A stretch of 64,000 nt of DNA from Diplonema papillatum (Eukaryota; Euglenozoa; Diplonemea; Diplonemida; Diplonemidae). Below the pieces are notes generated by a model. It saw nothing but the letters and a program-made list of their open reading frames with translations, was not told the DNA's origin and ran no database searches. The DNA lies in contig JAPJBO010000134.1 in the NCBI GenBank assembly GCA_030068145.1, positions 124,001 through 188,000 of the forward strand, given 5' to 3'. A program made the translations under genes and the position numbers. This document shows, in pieces, positions 31,346 to 42,548 of the stretch (the first letter of the stretch is position 1; each line of letters begins with the position of its first letter).

Positions 31346-34300
31346 GAAAATGGGGGCACACCGCCGTCAAAGACGCGACGTCAGCCGCGGGGTCGTACAG
31401 AGCAGCGAGGGTGACGTCTTCAGGGTGGACGGAAGGGCCGGAAGAGCGGTTGCGGCGCAGGATTTCCCGGTACAGCGTTTCGCGTTCGCGCTCACGCAGG
31501 AGCTCGGCGTTGTACACTGCGCGACGGACGGCTTCGCGGTGCGTGGCCGAGGCGTCGGGGTGCGGTGCGGGCAGCGAGAGTCTGTCGCCAGCACCCAACG
31601 CGACCCTTCTGGCAATGGCTTCGTCCCGCCGCAGGACGGCTTCTCTCTCGACCAAGTCTGCCCGCAGGGCATCCGCGGCCGGGACCTTGGCCCCCAACGC
31701 CGAGCCGGTGTCCATCTCGCTGACCGACCGGCCGAGGCCGATGGCTTCGGCCTCTCTGCGGAAGGCCTTGCGCCGGATGGAGCTGCCCGCCCGGTCCAAG
31801 TCCATCTCGAGGCGCAGCCGGGCCTCGAGCTCCGCCTCACGCTGCAGCAGGTCGAGCGCCGCCGCCTTCCGGTCGAGGGCCGTCGCGTCGCGCTGCAGCG
31901 CGGCGTCCGCGTGCCGCAGCAGGTCCCGCTCCCTCTTCAGCTGCAGCACCGCCATCTCCCGCGCCAGCGCGTCCTGCGGCAGCCCCGCCCGCGCCAGCTC
32001 TCTCTCCCTGTCGCCAGCGTACCCGTCGAAAGCGATGGGCGCCGCGGCCGCCAGCTCCCTCTCCCGCTGCGCGTGGAACGCCGCGCTTTCGCGGGCAAGC
32101 ACGTCGTGGGCGGCGGCTTCCCTTTGGAGGGCCACCTCCCGCGACCCCAGCACCTCGTCCCGGACGGGCGGGTAGGGGTACGGCTGGTGGTGCCTCTCCC
32201 GCTGCAGGTTGCCGAGAGGGCACCCGGGGCCGGCCGCCGGCGGGTGGAAGGCGGCGAGCTCCCGCTCGCGCTGCGCGTGGAACGCCGCGTTTTCGCGGGC
32301 CAGCGCGTCGTGGGCCAGCGCCTCCCTCTGCAGCGCCGCCTCCCGCGACGCCGGCAGGTGGTGCGCCGCGTGCTGCAGGTGCTGCTGCTGCTGCTGCTGG
32401 TGGTGGTGGTGGTGGTGGTGGAGCAGCGCGGCGGCGTGGTCCTCCCGCTGGCGATGGAGCTGGAGGGCGTGCTCTTCCTCCGCCTGCATCAGGGCCGCGT
32501 CGCGGTCGCGCTGCAGCCGCGAAATCGCGTCGAGCCGCTCTGCCTCCCTTTGGGCCGCCAGCAGCGCCGCCGGGTCTGGTACCGGCACCGGCACTGGCAC
32601 CGGCGCCGGCAGCACGGGATGCACGGCCAACGGCGGCGCCCGGACGAGCAGCTGCTGCTGCAGCTGCTGCTGGTGCATCAGCTCGCGCTCGACGGCGTCC
32701 TTCTGGAGGATGCTGCGGTGGAGCTCGTCGCGCTCCCGCTGCAGGGCGGCGCTGCGCTCGAGGATCGCCTTCTTCTGCAGCGCGTCCCGCGCGAGCACCT
32801 CGCGGTGCAGCGAGTCACGCTCCTTCTGCAGCTCCATCTCCCGCTCGAAAGCGGCGCGCTGGATCTCCTCCCGCAGCGCCGCGTCCCGGTCGATCGCCTC
32901 CCTGTGCAGGATCTCGCGGTCTCTTTGCAGGGCGGATTCCCTGTTTCGTTTTTGGTGGGTTTCCGACGGCGAACCGGCAGTCGCTTCCTTGTGTCAATTT
33001 GCCGTTTATTTGGTTGCTCTTTTTCCTCGGTTAGGTACGGCGGGTTTCTTGCGTTCGTCGCTGCTCACCTACCAGTGTGTTCCTGGTTGTTGCCCAATTT
33101 TTTTAATTTGTTGCATTAGTGTGTGGGCCTTTGAAGCGTGGATGATGCCTCTCGCACTGCTTCCCTAGAGGTTCCTCGCTCATGCCAAAGCGCCGCCGCC
33201 CGGGTTAAGAGGTTGCGGCATCAGGCGTGGGCCAGGGCAAAGGAGGCTGTTCGGAGGGGTCACCACCCGCCGTTCGCGGGCTTCGTTACTTCACTGCCCC
33301 CGGCTCTCCCCGGCCTTCGTCGTCCCGGGGGAGGGTTCCACGGCCATCCCTCTCCGCGTGTGGAATGGATTGGTGCTGTACCGCGGGTTCTTCCGTGCGT
33401 TCTCGCGACGTCGCCGCTGTCGATGTCGCTGCCGGTTGTTGCTGCCGCCGCAGCCGCTGTCGGGCGGTTGGTTGACGATCCCGGTCTGCACCCCGCCCGT
33501 TGCGCGTCGGCTTTCTTCTTCTCGGCGTTCTCTAGGACGTCCCAAAGGTGACGGCTGCCGCCGCCGCGTGCGCGGCGGTGCGTCGCCCGGTCGCGTCTTG
33601 CCCGTGCCTTCGACTTCTCGTCGCTGTGTTGCCACCCCCGTGGGGGGTCGGAAGCTGCCGGTCAGGACACCCGCATTCTCCCAGTGGCCACTCTGGTCGC
33701 CCCGCTCTTTGTTCGATTTTGTTGCATCAATGTGTTTGGCAGGCCTTCGACTACCCTGAGCAACGCACTGTCCATCAAGTAATCTAGTCCGCAAGAGCAA
33801 GCATGCAAATCCATATGTGATTCAGTGGTGGACACAAGATCCCAGTGCAACCCGTGTGAACAGTGGGCAGTGTGATAATCTGCACGTCGCCCGGGAGCAT
33901 GTGCAATAGATGCAGCAGCGGGGCACTTTCGATATGGGCAGAAGCACGCACACACACCCACACAGTGGACGCCTCTCGCACAGGATGGAACCACGGAGGA
34001 TGGCACCCACACAGTGGACGCCTCTCGCACAGGATGGAACCACGGAGGATGGTCCACAACACACCCACACAGTGGACGCCTCTCGCACAGGATGGAACCA
34101 CGGAGGATGGTCCACAACACACCCACACACAGAAACACACAGACCTGTCAAACACGTCACGGCGCAGGGCTTGTCGCCGCGCCACGTCTCGGTCGACAAC
34201 TTCACGCTGGACTGCTTCTCGCTCGCGGAAGAGCGCAGTTTCGAGCTCGATCGCTTCTTTTTGCAGCGCGTGCCGCTCCGCGACGATGTGGTCGTCGACG

Positions 34301-35037
34301 ACGCTCGCGGGAAAAACGTGGGGCTGGTGGGACGGAGGCGTCAGCGGCCGCTTCGGGGAGAACGGACGGCCGTGCAGACACGTGTCGTAGTACGTGTCGC
34401 CCGGGTCGAACGGGGGATGCGACAGCTGGTAGGAAGGCGAGCCGGCGGGCGGAGGAGTAGGCGGGACAGGCACGCGGGGGGGCAGCCCGAGGGTTTCCCG
34501 GTGGATGTTCTCCCGGATCAGCACTTCCCGCTGGGCTTCGTGGTGCTGGTCCGGGTGGTCGAACGTCGCGATCGGGTGTCCGTGATCGTCACCGACTGCA
34601 ACTGTGACAGCTGCGGCGTCTCGGGCGGCTTGTACGATGTTGACCTCGTCTTCGTGCCGGTAGACTACACTCCGTCTGTAAAAGTCGGAATCCGCCGGTT
34701 TGTACGGCAGCGAACGGGCTGACGGCGGCTTTTCGCCGCCGTCGGACGCGAGGGCCTCTTTGAGCATGACCCGCAGCTCACCGACCTCGCCCCGCAGCTG
34801 CGAGAGCTCGGCGTCGGTGTCGAAGGGGGCCTGCTCGCCCGCGCGGTCGAGGAACAGCGGCAGCGCCGGGGACCCGACGTGCGGGTGCTGCCCCGTCGGC
34901 GTGTGCCCGCCGGGCACCGCAGGCGGCGACGGCAGCGGGGCCGCTGGGCGGTGCGCGGCGCGGCTCTTCCGGGCCGACGCCCGCCGCGGGTCGGGCCCTT
35001 CGCCGTTGCTGCCGTGCACCGTCTGCATCGACGCCAT
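31164..35037 (-). CDS. His/Gln-rich coiled-coil protein, two-exon gene
   Basis: Exon 1 is 34145-35037 and exon 2 is 31164-32940. The GT-AG intron (32941-34144) splits an Arg codon (GAC AG|G GAA) and restores a continuous heptad-like pattern, giving about 889 residues. The N-terminal 250 residues are Pro/Ser-rich; the rest is long charged helix with REREL and ALQRE periodicity. It includes two copies of a segment with FHAQRERELAA, a His7/Gln6 run and a PVPVPVPV stretch. No enzymatic domain was recognised, so a structural or scaffold role is the most that can be inferred. The last 60 or so residues (31164-31345) come from a dispersed repeat, so the true end may be a splice shortly upstream. The frame is also open upstream to about 35183, preceded by a T-rich AG, so a 5' exon may exist. 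Confidence 0.6.
33940..34140. repeat. 49/58-bp tandem repeat in the coiled-coil gene intron
   Basis: Three units starting near 33963, 34012 and 34070, each containing cagtggacgcctctcgcaca and ggatggaaccacggaggatgg, embedded in CA-rich microsatellite. They lie next to the 5' splice site of the intron (34144). No function is evident. Confidence 0.9.
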
Positions 35038-35182
35038 CGTCTTCGACTCGGAGCTCGGCGGGGGCGGCGAGCTGGCCTGCAGGGTTTCAAGGTTGTCGGT
35101 GTCAACACCACACGAGAGCCCGCGCAGCCGCCGGGGGTCGTGTTGCTGCGAGCGACATGTCTGGACCGAAATAGTCCGGTCC

Positions 35183-35610
35183 TAAAATAATTTCCGCACG
35201 GACTCAATACGTCTTATTCGGACCTAGAATATCTTTTTCCGTTTGGCCGTGATATACTGAAACGGTTTCAAAAGTTTTAAGAAGTCTAGACGTCTGGACT
35301 GGGTACTTTGTGTTCCCGGTTGACGGTCGACGCCGCTTTCGGAACCGGCTCACGTCAAAGAGAATGCTGCTGCATCAGGGAAGGCATACCTTGACCGAAG
35401 TGGTGGTGCGAGGTTTGAGAAGCGAAGAAGGGTAGCCATGAGAAGATGATCCACCGCTGTCCCTGTTGGTGTGGTGTGATATAATAATAACGTACGTCGG
35501 AACTTAGTCCGCAACGGAAGCTAAGCAAAGGCAGCTGACGCAGCATCAGCCGGATACGTCTACATTTCAAGTGTGTGTGCATCAACGCAGACGGATGACC
35601 ATCACGTCAA
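35183..35610. other. Unassigned interval upstream of the coiled-coil gene
   Basis: Probably includes the promoter and 5' leader of the gene starting at 35037. I saw no reliable core-promoter motif, repeat or second gene. Confidence 0.3.
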
Positions 35611-35937
35611 ATCATTTTATTTCCCTTCTCTGGGCCCGCTAGCAGCGGACTTCGCTTCGTGGTGCCAACACGAGGAGATAATTTGGAGATACAGAGAAAG
35701 AAGAAAAACGGAGGGTTGGATGCAGGCGTGCGTCGGGGCCACCGGCCACCTTGCAAGACGAGAATGCCTGCCCTGGAAAGAAGCACCCTTTTACTCGCGG
35801 GGTAAGCACCCTTGTGGGGGAGCTCTTCCGTGTGCCTTGCGCACATGCGGAAGTCGAAAAACTGGTTCGATTGCGGGATAATAAAGCCTCGATAAAAGAC
35901 TGCGTGTTTTTCCCGTTCAAAAAAAAAAAAAAAAAGA
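35611..35937. repeat. Relic of a YR-element terminal repeat, ending in poly(A)
   Basis: 35611-35850 resembles the 265-bp B repeat of element 3 (ttttatttcccttctctggg, ggcgtgcgtcggggcca, caccggccaccttgc). 35865-35935 resembles the outer end of its A repeat (aataaa, gactgcgtgtttttccc) and continues in 17 A residues. In the coding orientation of element 3 this reads A-B, as expected of a solo remnant left by recombination between A1 and A2. It is diverged, hence old. Confidence 0.7.
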
Positions 35938-36436
35938 TGCCTGGAACGGACAGGATGCCCCCGGCTTTGGGCAACGCTGAGGGCGCACTGAAACCCGGAA
36001 CAAGGCGGCATACCAATTCCGGTTGCTGTCGTCGAGGTCGCCCGAGTTCGGGCTAATCATGCCCCCGAGCCGCTTCATCGGTGGCGAGGCGCCACCTCCG
36101 AAAACAGAATGAGCGCCACCAGTGTGCCCCCCTTCCTCTTACTGTGCACGGCGCACACCAGCAAACCCCCACCTGCTAATCCGAAGCGATGGCTCTACCT
36201 TGAGAGCAGAAACTAGTTGAGTCGCAGCTCTTGACAGATTGGATAGAAAGAGGGTGCTTATGACGTTTTGGTTCGTCCCTTCTCACGATGGAGAGGGGGT
36301 ACGTTGGTTTCTCCGACTCCCGCAATCATAAGCAGCACAACCTCAAAAGGTCTCATCCCTGCATTTGCACACTTGGAACATCTACAGCCGTGACTCTAGT
36401 GAAGCCATCCTTGTGTGTGCTGTTTCTGAGGGGGTC

Positions 36437-36462
36437 GAATACAAGAGGCACCTCTTGTATTC
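36437..36462. repeat. Perfect 12-bp inverted repeat with 2-base loop
   Basis: gaatacaagagg, ca, cctcttgtattc. It is too tight for a protein-coding purpose. It could be a transposon end or a binding site; no flanking target duplication was seen. Confidence 0.75.
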
Positions 36463-37722
36463 GCCGTGCCGATCCTGCGAATTCCCCGAAAGTATAATAA
36501 AACCCTCACTCCTATGCTTGTGTCTGCCACTCTCGTCCACCGCTCCTGCTCTGCTTGCCGCGCGCCGTATGGTTGGAGTAAAAGGTGAAGCCAGAAAGCT
36601 GCTAATCGTGCTGCTGACCACATGAAGTGGGGCAAACCTGTCGTTCGGATTATTATTAGTCTTCAAAGAAACAAGTTTCTTTTCTACAAAAAAAAAGTTG
36701 AAGTCGAATACCGTGTTCGGGAAAATAGTGATTCTGGGAGTGTGTACGACATTGATTGTTTGGAGGGCCTGTGAGGAAGCACCGGCCACCTTGCTAGATA
36801 AAACCTGCCTTGGAAAAGGCACCTTATTACTCGCGGGGGTAGGCACCCCTGCGGAGGCCCTCTTCCGTGTGCCACGCGGAAGGAACACCGGGAGGAAGTT
36901 CCTCATGACTGCTGCCCCTCCGGCGACGACACGACTGAGCGCCTGCGTTTCACCGGGTCGCAAGTGTCCCGTGGCAAGTGGGCTTCCCGAGATACAATCT
37001 TTGAGCACTCGTTCGGGATGCCGTGGGAGTTACCAACTTCACCGTTGAAGCCGGTGTTGATTTTCCACATCGGATAAGACGATTCGAAGACACCATCAAC
37101 GACCACCAAGATGTCGGCAGGCTCCTGTGCACCGTGCACTTGTACACCACTTGAAACCCCAAACCAGTACCGGAGCCGCCTTGGGGGGCATGATTCTCGT
37201 TTTACGCGTCGGTTCGCATGAAGCAGTCTTGTAAGTTGGCTTAGGGTTGTTGGAGCTGAGACCTGTCACCACAAAGGAGTTGTCCCATAAAAGCACGAGA
37301 AGGCAATGTGCACACGAAAGACCGCCAGCCGGCAACTGCCTCATTTGACGGCCTTGTTTTCGGGTTCTTCTTCCTTCAGTTTCTTCTCAAAAAAAAAAGA
37401 AATTGATTTTGGAGTGTTGGATTTCCCCGAGGGTCCGGTCGCAATACTTGCTTTTGTGGATTTACTTGAGGCCGGTATCTTGCAGAGGAATGTTGCAGAA
37501 CCTCACCGTAAAGCGAGCCTTTGAAGAAACGCAGAGGCCAAGCTTTCAAAGAGAGCTGAATGGCATCGGGGCCACGGATGCATCACGTGGCCAATCACCA
37601 CCCTGTTGGGTGGAACACGGTCTGCGCCACAAAGGAGCGTCCCATAAAAGCCCGTGAACACGCAACCTGCGTACGAGAGACCGCCAGCCCGTCAACTGGT
37701 TTTGGGGTGTCTTCTTCTTTAT

Positions 37723-37775
37723 TTTGTAGGAACCTTCTTTGCAAACGTTGTTTACAAAGAAGGTTCTTACAAATT
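37723..37775. repeat. Hairpin with 19-bp arms
   Basis: tttgtaggaaccttctttg pairs with caaagaaggttcttacaaa with one mismatch and a loop of about 14 bp (caaacgttgttta region). It may be a small foldback or MITE remnant, or encode an RNA hairpin. Confidence 0.7.
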
Positions 37776-38797
37776 TTATGGGCGGCAGGTCGACATATAT
37801 AACCATAAATTTTGTTTGCAGTGGAATAGGTACCGGGCCCGGCCATCAAGCAAACGCGGTGGTAACTGCACGGGATTCCGTCGAACAGCTGCTATGCGCG
37901 ATGTAGAACGGCGAAGACCCGAACACAGGTGTCTCGACCCCTATGCAGCACTTGGCAGTGCGTGAAACCCGATACCGCAAAGGAAATGCATCGGGACTGC
38001 TCAGCAGCTGGAATGTAGAAACGCAACGCCTTCCTTCCCCTAGGCAAGAATGGTGCCCTTCTCGGTGCTTTTGGAAACAACATGACTACCCGCATCTCTG
38101 GACCGTTGCGATTGGACCCTGGTAGCTGCTTCACGTTACACGGCACAGTGCATCGAAAAGTAGGTCAGTGAACGACGTCAGCACGACCGACTGTGTGTAT
38201 GGGTTGCTTTATTTATTTATTTGTTGCGACAAGCGCCTGCTGTGCGCATAAGAACAACTCGTAGCGACGCGTTGACTTGCCGCACCTAGACATCGCTCAG
38301 GACAGTCCGTAGCCGACTTGTCCGAAAGTGACACCAAAACCCGGGGTGGGAAGGCACACTGCCGTAGCCGCAGTGCCGTAGCCGCAGTGCTATGTAACCG
38401 ATGTTGGTCAATTTGAATGGAATGGTTGAATCATCATATTTAACGGGGGCAATGATCGAGATGTGGGACTCCGGCAGACTCAGCATGTTGTGGTGATTCC
38501 CATCCATAAGATTTGGGTGCGGCTTACAAGAGACTGAGCCCGACAATGATGGAAGAGGTGCCTGTGACTGATCGAACAATGGTCTCCGGTCAGCAACCCG
38601 GCATTGAAGAAAGAGGCACAGAACACTTCAAAGGCCGAACACTCCATACCCACATCCCAGTGCTGAGTCTGGAGCTCCCGCCACCTGCGCCAGACAGCTC
38701 ACTGGAAAGGCCGACTACATGCCACACAAACCAGAACCATCCTGTAAATAAGAAAACACTCGGGCCAGCATTTTGCTGTGCAGCCAAGTACACAGAC

Positions 38798-39115
38798 CTT
38801 GTCGTAGTGCGCGCCGTCGTGCGACGCCTTCAATTGCGGCAGGCTGAGAGAGAAGCTGTCGACGATCTTGACCTGCGGACAGTGCGCCAGCGCAGCGCGC
38901 GCGAGGTGGTTGTAGATGCCCAGCCGAGGGTTGGTTACACGGAAGTTCTTCACGGACGCGGACTTACCTTTTGGCCAAGCGGGGGCCCCGAACCAAATCG
39001 TGCGCTGCGGCGCGCTCCTGCTGCACAGAGATGCAGCTAGCAGCCGCATTTTTTTCGACATGTCTTCGTACGTCCACTGGCCCCACGAAGCTGGGTGCGC
39101 TCCAAAACCGACGAT
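38798..39115 (-). CDS. PC-esterase-like protein, C-terminal exon
   Basis: An exon bounded by AG (39116-39117) and GT (38796-38797), phase 0. It encodes about 106 residues that start IVGFGAHPASWGQWTY and end at SHDGAHYDK. The D-x-x-H element (DGAH) is the expected catalytic Asp-His pair of the SGNH/PC-esterase fold found in Pmr5, Cas1p and NXPE proteins, which O-acylate or de-acylate glycans in the secretory pathway. The matching GDS-bearing part lies on the same strand at 49686-50741. The central part of the domain is not accounted for, so further exons should lie between them, or these are two broken genes. Confidence 0.5.
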
Positions 39116-39236
39116 CTGCGCGTTGCACATTTTCGTAGAAACGAAAAACTGTACGCTCGAAAAGAGAAGGTTGGGCAGCGTTCGGTTTTTTCTAGCGGCA
39201 CAGTGAGGAGAGGGAACGTTGTTTTTGGTGCAGGTT

Positions 39237-39405
39237 TTAGAGTTAAAGTTCGCTTGAAAGTCCAGGGGTTTAGGGTCTCCGTGCGACCGTTCATGAATGG
39301 GTTCTCTTAGAGCAAGAAAGATATTATATGGTTACGGGTTGTATATTTGGTGCACGCTTTCGTTATGGGGTATGGCTAGCCATGTCCGGGACTGTTTGTG
39401 ACCGC
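39237..39405. repeat. Dispersed repeat fragment (shared with 21.2 and 31.3 kb)
   Basis: The fullest copy of the family: its left part matches 31260-31330 and its right part matches 21164-21230, both inverted. It lies just upstream of the PC-esterase C-terminal exon. Confidence 0.65.
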
Positions 39406-39493
39406 AGATGCATGGTGATGACGCATTTGTCGCTGATGACGACAACAACGACGCCGACGTGACGTCCCCCTCCCTAGTCATAGGTGGCGGGCG

Positions 39494-39566
39494 AGTCGCG
39501 ACTCGCCCCAGACTCGCCCCAGACTCGCCCCAGACTCGCCCCAGACTCGCCCCAGACTCGCCCGAT
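39494..39566. repeat. 12-bp tandem repeat (cagactcgcccc)
   Basis: Six or so near-perfect units preceded by gcgagtcgcgactcgcc, which adds an inverted arm. No stops occur in one plus-strand frame, but nothing suggests a gene. Confidence 0.9.
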
Positions 39567-40059
39567 CCTGTTATGGCGCATGAACACAAGCGCAGGAGAA
39601 GGGGTAGGGTTGAGAAAAACTTGATGTTTGACAGAATACTGCCTAGTGTGCTGAACGTCTGCCCTCACACGTCGGGGTTGCCGTTCTCATTTTGTTGCTT
39701 CCGCCCATGTTAACCTATGGTTCGGTGTCCTTCTGCGATTTTCTGCGTTTCAATCCCGCTTGGAGAGCCTCGAGTTACGGCATGTAGCGCACGCCCGTGT
39801 GACGAAGTAGGGGTCGTTGTTCTCGGAATTTGACAAACAAAAATGCATACCAGGATGTCAGGTTTAAGCAGCGCCGTGTTCTGCAAGTAGTGGTCAGGGC
39901 TATACTGGAGCAGCAGGTCTGTGAAGATGAGTGGGAGTTATCCTACGAGAGCAGATGCGGGCTGACCAACCCCGCAACGGGGTGCGCGTCACCGAGAGCG
40001 GCGCGGCAGGCCATACACACACACGACAGGCAGGGTGGCGAGGAAACGTCGCTCAGGGT

Positions 40060-40863
40060 CATGCAACCTCAAGGTTTCGCAACCTATTCGGCAGAGTCGA
40101 GAGAATCGATCCCTATTCCATGCTTTATCATTCACGGTGAACGCCTGCTTTGGGCACGCTGGTTTGTTCACAGTAGCATCGGTGGTCGACCCGTATGCGT
40201 ACGGTGTACGCGTAAGCGCTTTCATCCCGATGAAGAGATTACTTTACAAGGCACCATTACCACCGTTCATAGAGCACAGATCTTGATGCGAGGGGTTGAT
40301 CCCTTCTTCTAACGTACAAAGTACGTGTCGAGGCTATTTCTCTTCGCTGCCTCAGCAGTGTTGCTATTGGGCAATTTGCGTACCTGCTGCCATCCTTAGA
40401 TGTGGTAGCCGTTTCTCAGGCTCCCTCTCCGGAATCGAACCCTAATTCCCCGTTACCCGTTATAGCTACGGTAGTCCACTACACTACCGTCAAAAGCTGA
40501 TAGGGCAGAAGCTCTTGCGGGCTAGCACCGACTTGAAGTCGTGTGCTATCACTCGATTGACCTGTTTCATCCACACACCGCTGCTATTGCTAGCGTTGGT
40601 TCTTATCTCGGTCAATTGTATCCACCTCGACCCCGCGGTTTTAAGGCCACGGAGTTGAATCGAGTTGGATTCTTCGGACATGTATTAGCAATGGAGTTAC
40701 CATTGTTATCCAACTGGGCCCAAAAGGCACCTTCCCCGCGTAGATTGCCACCGATTTAATGAGCCGTCTGCAGACCCACTGTTAATCAATTTACTCTGAG
40801 ACTGCATGGCTTAATCCTTGAAACAAGCGTAATATTATGACTACTGGCAGGATCAACCAGGTT
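40060..40863 (-). pseudogene. 18S rRNA 5' fragment, divergent, internally deleted
   Basis: The minus strand begins AACCTGGTTGATCCTGCCAG at 40863, the universal 5' end of eukaryotic SSU rRNA. It continues with ATTAAGCCATGCA, GGCTCATTAAATC, GCTAATACATG, GGGTTCGATTCCGGAGAGGG, GAGAAACGGCTACCACATC and GGCAGCAGG-CGCAAATT. The 530-loop sequence (GCCAGCAGCCGCGGTAA) is absent. About 220 nt later the conserved GTGAACAAACCAG, CAAAGCAGG and AGCATGGAATA of the region after V4 appear, and the match fades near 40060. It therefore lacks an essential part and most of the molecule. Some substitutions look paired (AATGGTAACTCCATT in place of the usual helix), so the source gene may itself have been divergent. 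Confidence 0.8.
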
Positions 40864-42540
40864 TCTAGTAGCTTGTGAAAGCGGCAAAAGGCGCGCAAGA
40901 CTCTGCGCGGTAGGGCACCGCGTCCTACCTGCATCTGCACCAGTCCTGCAAGCCACGGACAAGGCGGACCATCAGCGGGGAACTTGAGTGCCTGCAGACG
41001 GGACAGCGATACAAGATGTAAGTCTGGCTTGTCGTGTCGTGCGGGGGAAGTATAAAGCGACGCACACCTTGGTCGAATGCTTGCTCTGCTGCGGGAATCT
41101 TTTCTTTCAGTACCTCAAACGGCGACTCCGTGCCCGAGAGCCTTTGCCGAATTGCATGATAGATGGTTCTTGCCTGCAAGGGGTTTCGTTTGTGCCCACA
41201 TGGATGAGCGGCGCCTCCAATTTATTCGAGTAAATGTTCGCCTTCTTGTCTGTCGGGACGATCATTTTGATGGAAAGAAATTGTGGTGACGCGCTTTTTC
41301 TACACTGAAAGATATATCGGTAGTGGTATCCAAATCATCACTGGTTTAGATGTCGCAATTTATCGGTTTCCTCATACCCAAAACGGTTGTGACACGAAAA
41401 TGGAAAGATAGGCTTCCGTAGCTTCTGTAAGACTTAGGTATGGGTCTGTTGGATAACACAAGCGGTGCCTTCTTTTTTATGTGGGAAATGATTGGTCTTT
41501 AGGGTCTTTGAAGCTCCCGCGGTAACGGCACAGCACCGGGGGTGTCACAAGATCCCCACAAGATTTATCAAACGCAAACGTTTGACAAACGTGCAAGCGT
41601 GACGTTCGCGAATCAATGGACCGGGTCTGTACACAGTACACGACCCTGGATAGCACTTGTCACGTGGCTGCACGCGGACACGACGAAAATAAGGAAACAA
41701 GATATCCTTCTGGTTCTCCTTGAGCGTGCTCAGGGAGATGCTAGCCTTAGCAGCAAGTGTTCCCTCCCACTTTGTGGGCATGAAGATCCTGCCCTCGTGG
41801 CTCGAGTGTTCACAAGCCGGCCCCACACTCGGATCCCCACTGCAGGTGCAGTCAGCGCCTCATTCACGTTTGACATGAAATTGCAAACGCAAACGTTTGT
41901 CAAACGTTGAATTGTGCAACGTTTGCCATGATCACTGCCCTAGCCGGGGGGGGGTGAGTCGGAGGCCATGCAGCAGATGGCCTCGGCGAGCTGAGTCCCT
42001 CTGTCAGGGCTATCTCAGGCGGGCTGGCTAAGTCGGTGGGTACACCCGAAATGCGTCCAGCCCGGCTGTGGCTTATTTCCAGTGTTTTGAACCCGTGCGC
42101 GGTGGAGTTGCAGGACGATGCTGGTGGCAGGAAGTGTGCTTGGTCTGAAGTAAGGACTTGCCGAACCGGGCCTCCCTCGGCGGGGCCTTTCTTGCTGGGC
42201 CGTTGGGAAGTTGTACGGAGCAGTGTTGTGCATGTCCGCCTTCACGAGGGGGTCAAACTGGCCTGCTTGCGCTCTTTCCGCGCAGCAGTAGTGGCAGTTT
42301 TGAACTTGATATGCAGCAACAATCTGTGACGATAGACTTGCACAAGCCGCAACAGACTACCTCTTTGCACGCGTCGTGTCATGCTTCAGTCGCTTCTTGC
42401 CCCGCGTACTGTTTGTCTCCGGTGCGCGCTTCACGTCCAGTTTGACGAGCTCGAGGAATCACCAGATGATTCGGCACACTTCCTTTTCTCACTTGCGGGT
42501 TGCCCCCACGGCCGAGTCGAGACCTCGACTCCCCTGTGTC
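40864..42540. other. Unassigned interval; duplicated palindromic motif
   Basis: gcaaacgcaaacgtttg with a following caaacg occurs near 41573 and 41884, bracketing about 300 bp; each contains the palindrome caaacgtttg. A minus-strand frame at 40925-41179 contains RCPVCRHS near its C-terminus but has no recognised domain. The remainder shows no gene. Confidence 0.35.
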
Positions 42541-42548
42541 CCTTGCCT

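Larger units (their letters stand above)
35938..38790. other. Repeat-rich interval without recognisable gene
   Basis: It contains a B-repeat fragment at 36770-36900 (caccggccaccttgctagat, ctcttccgtgtgcc), a perfect 12-bp inverted repeat at 36437-36462, a diverged direct duplication (37258-37345 and 37616-37710, both with aaaggag-gtcccataaaag) and a 19-bp near-perfect hairpin at 37723-37775. Open frames here are short and without motifs. Confidence 0.5.

Noticed and set aside
31350-33168. Long plus-strand frames (589 and 319 codons) opposite the coiled-coil gene
   Set aside because: Shadow of a gene with strong codon bias; composition is Arg, Gln, Ser and Cys noise, and the minus-strand exon splices in phase with exon 1.
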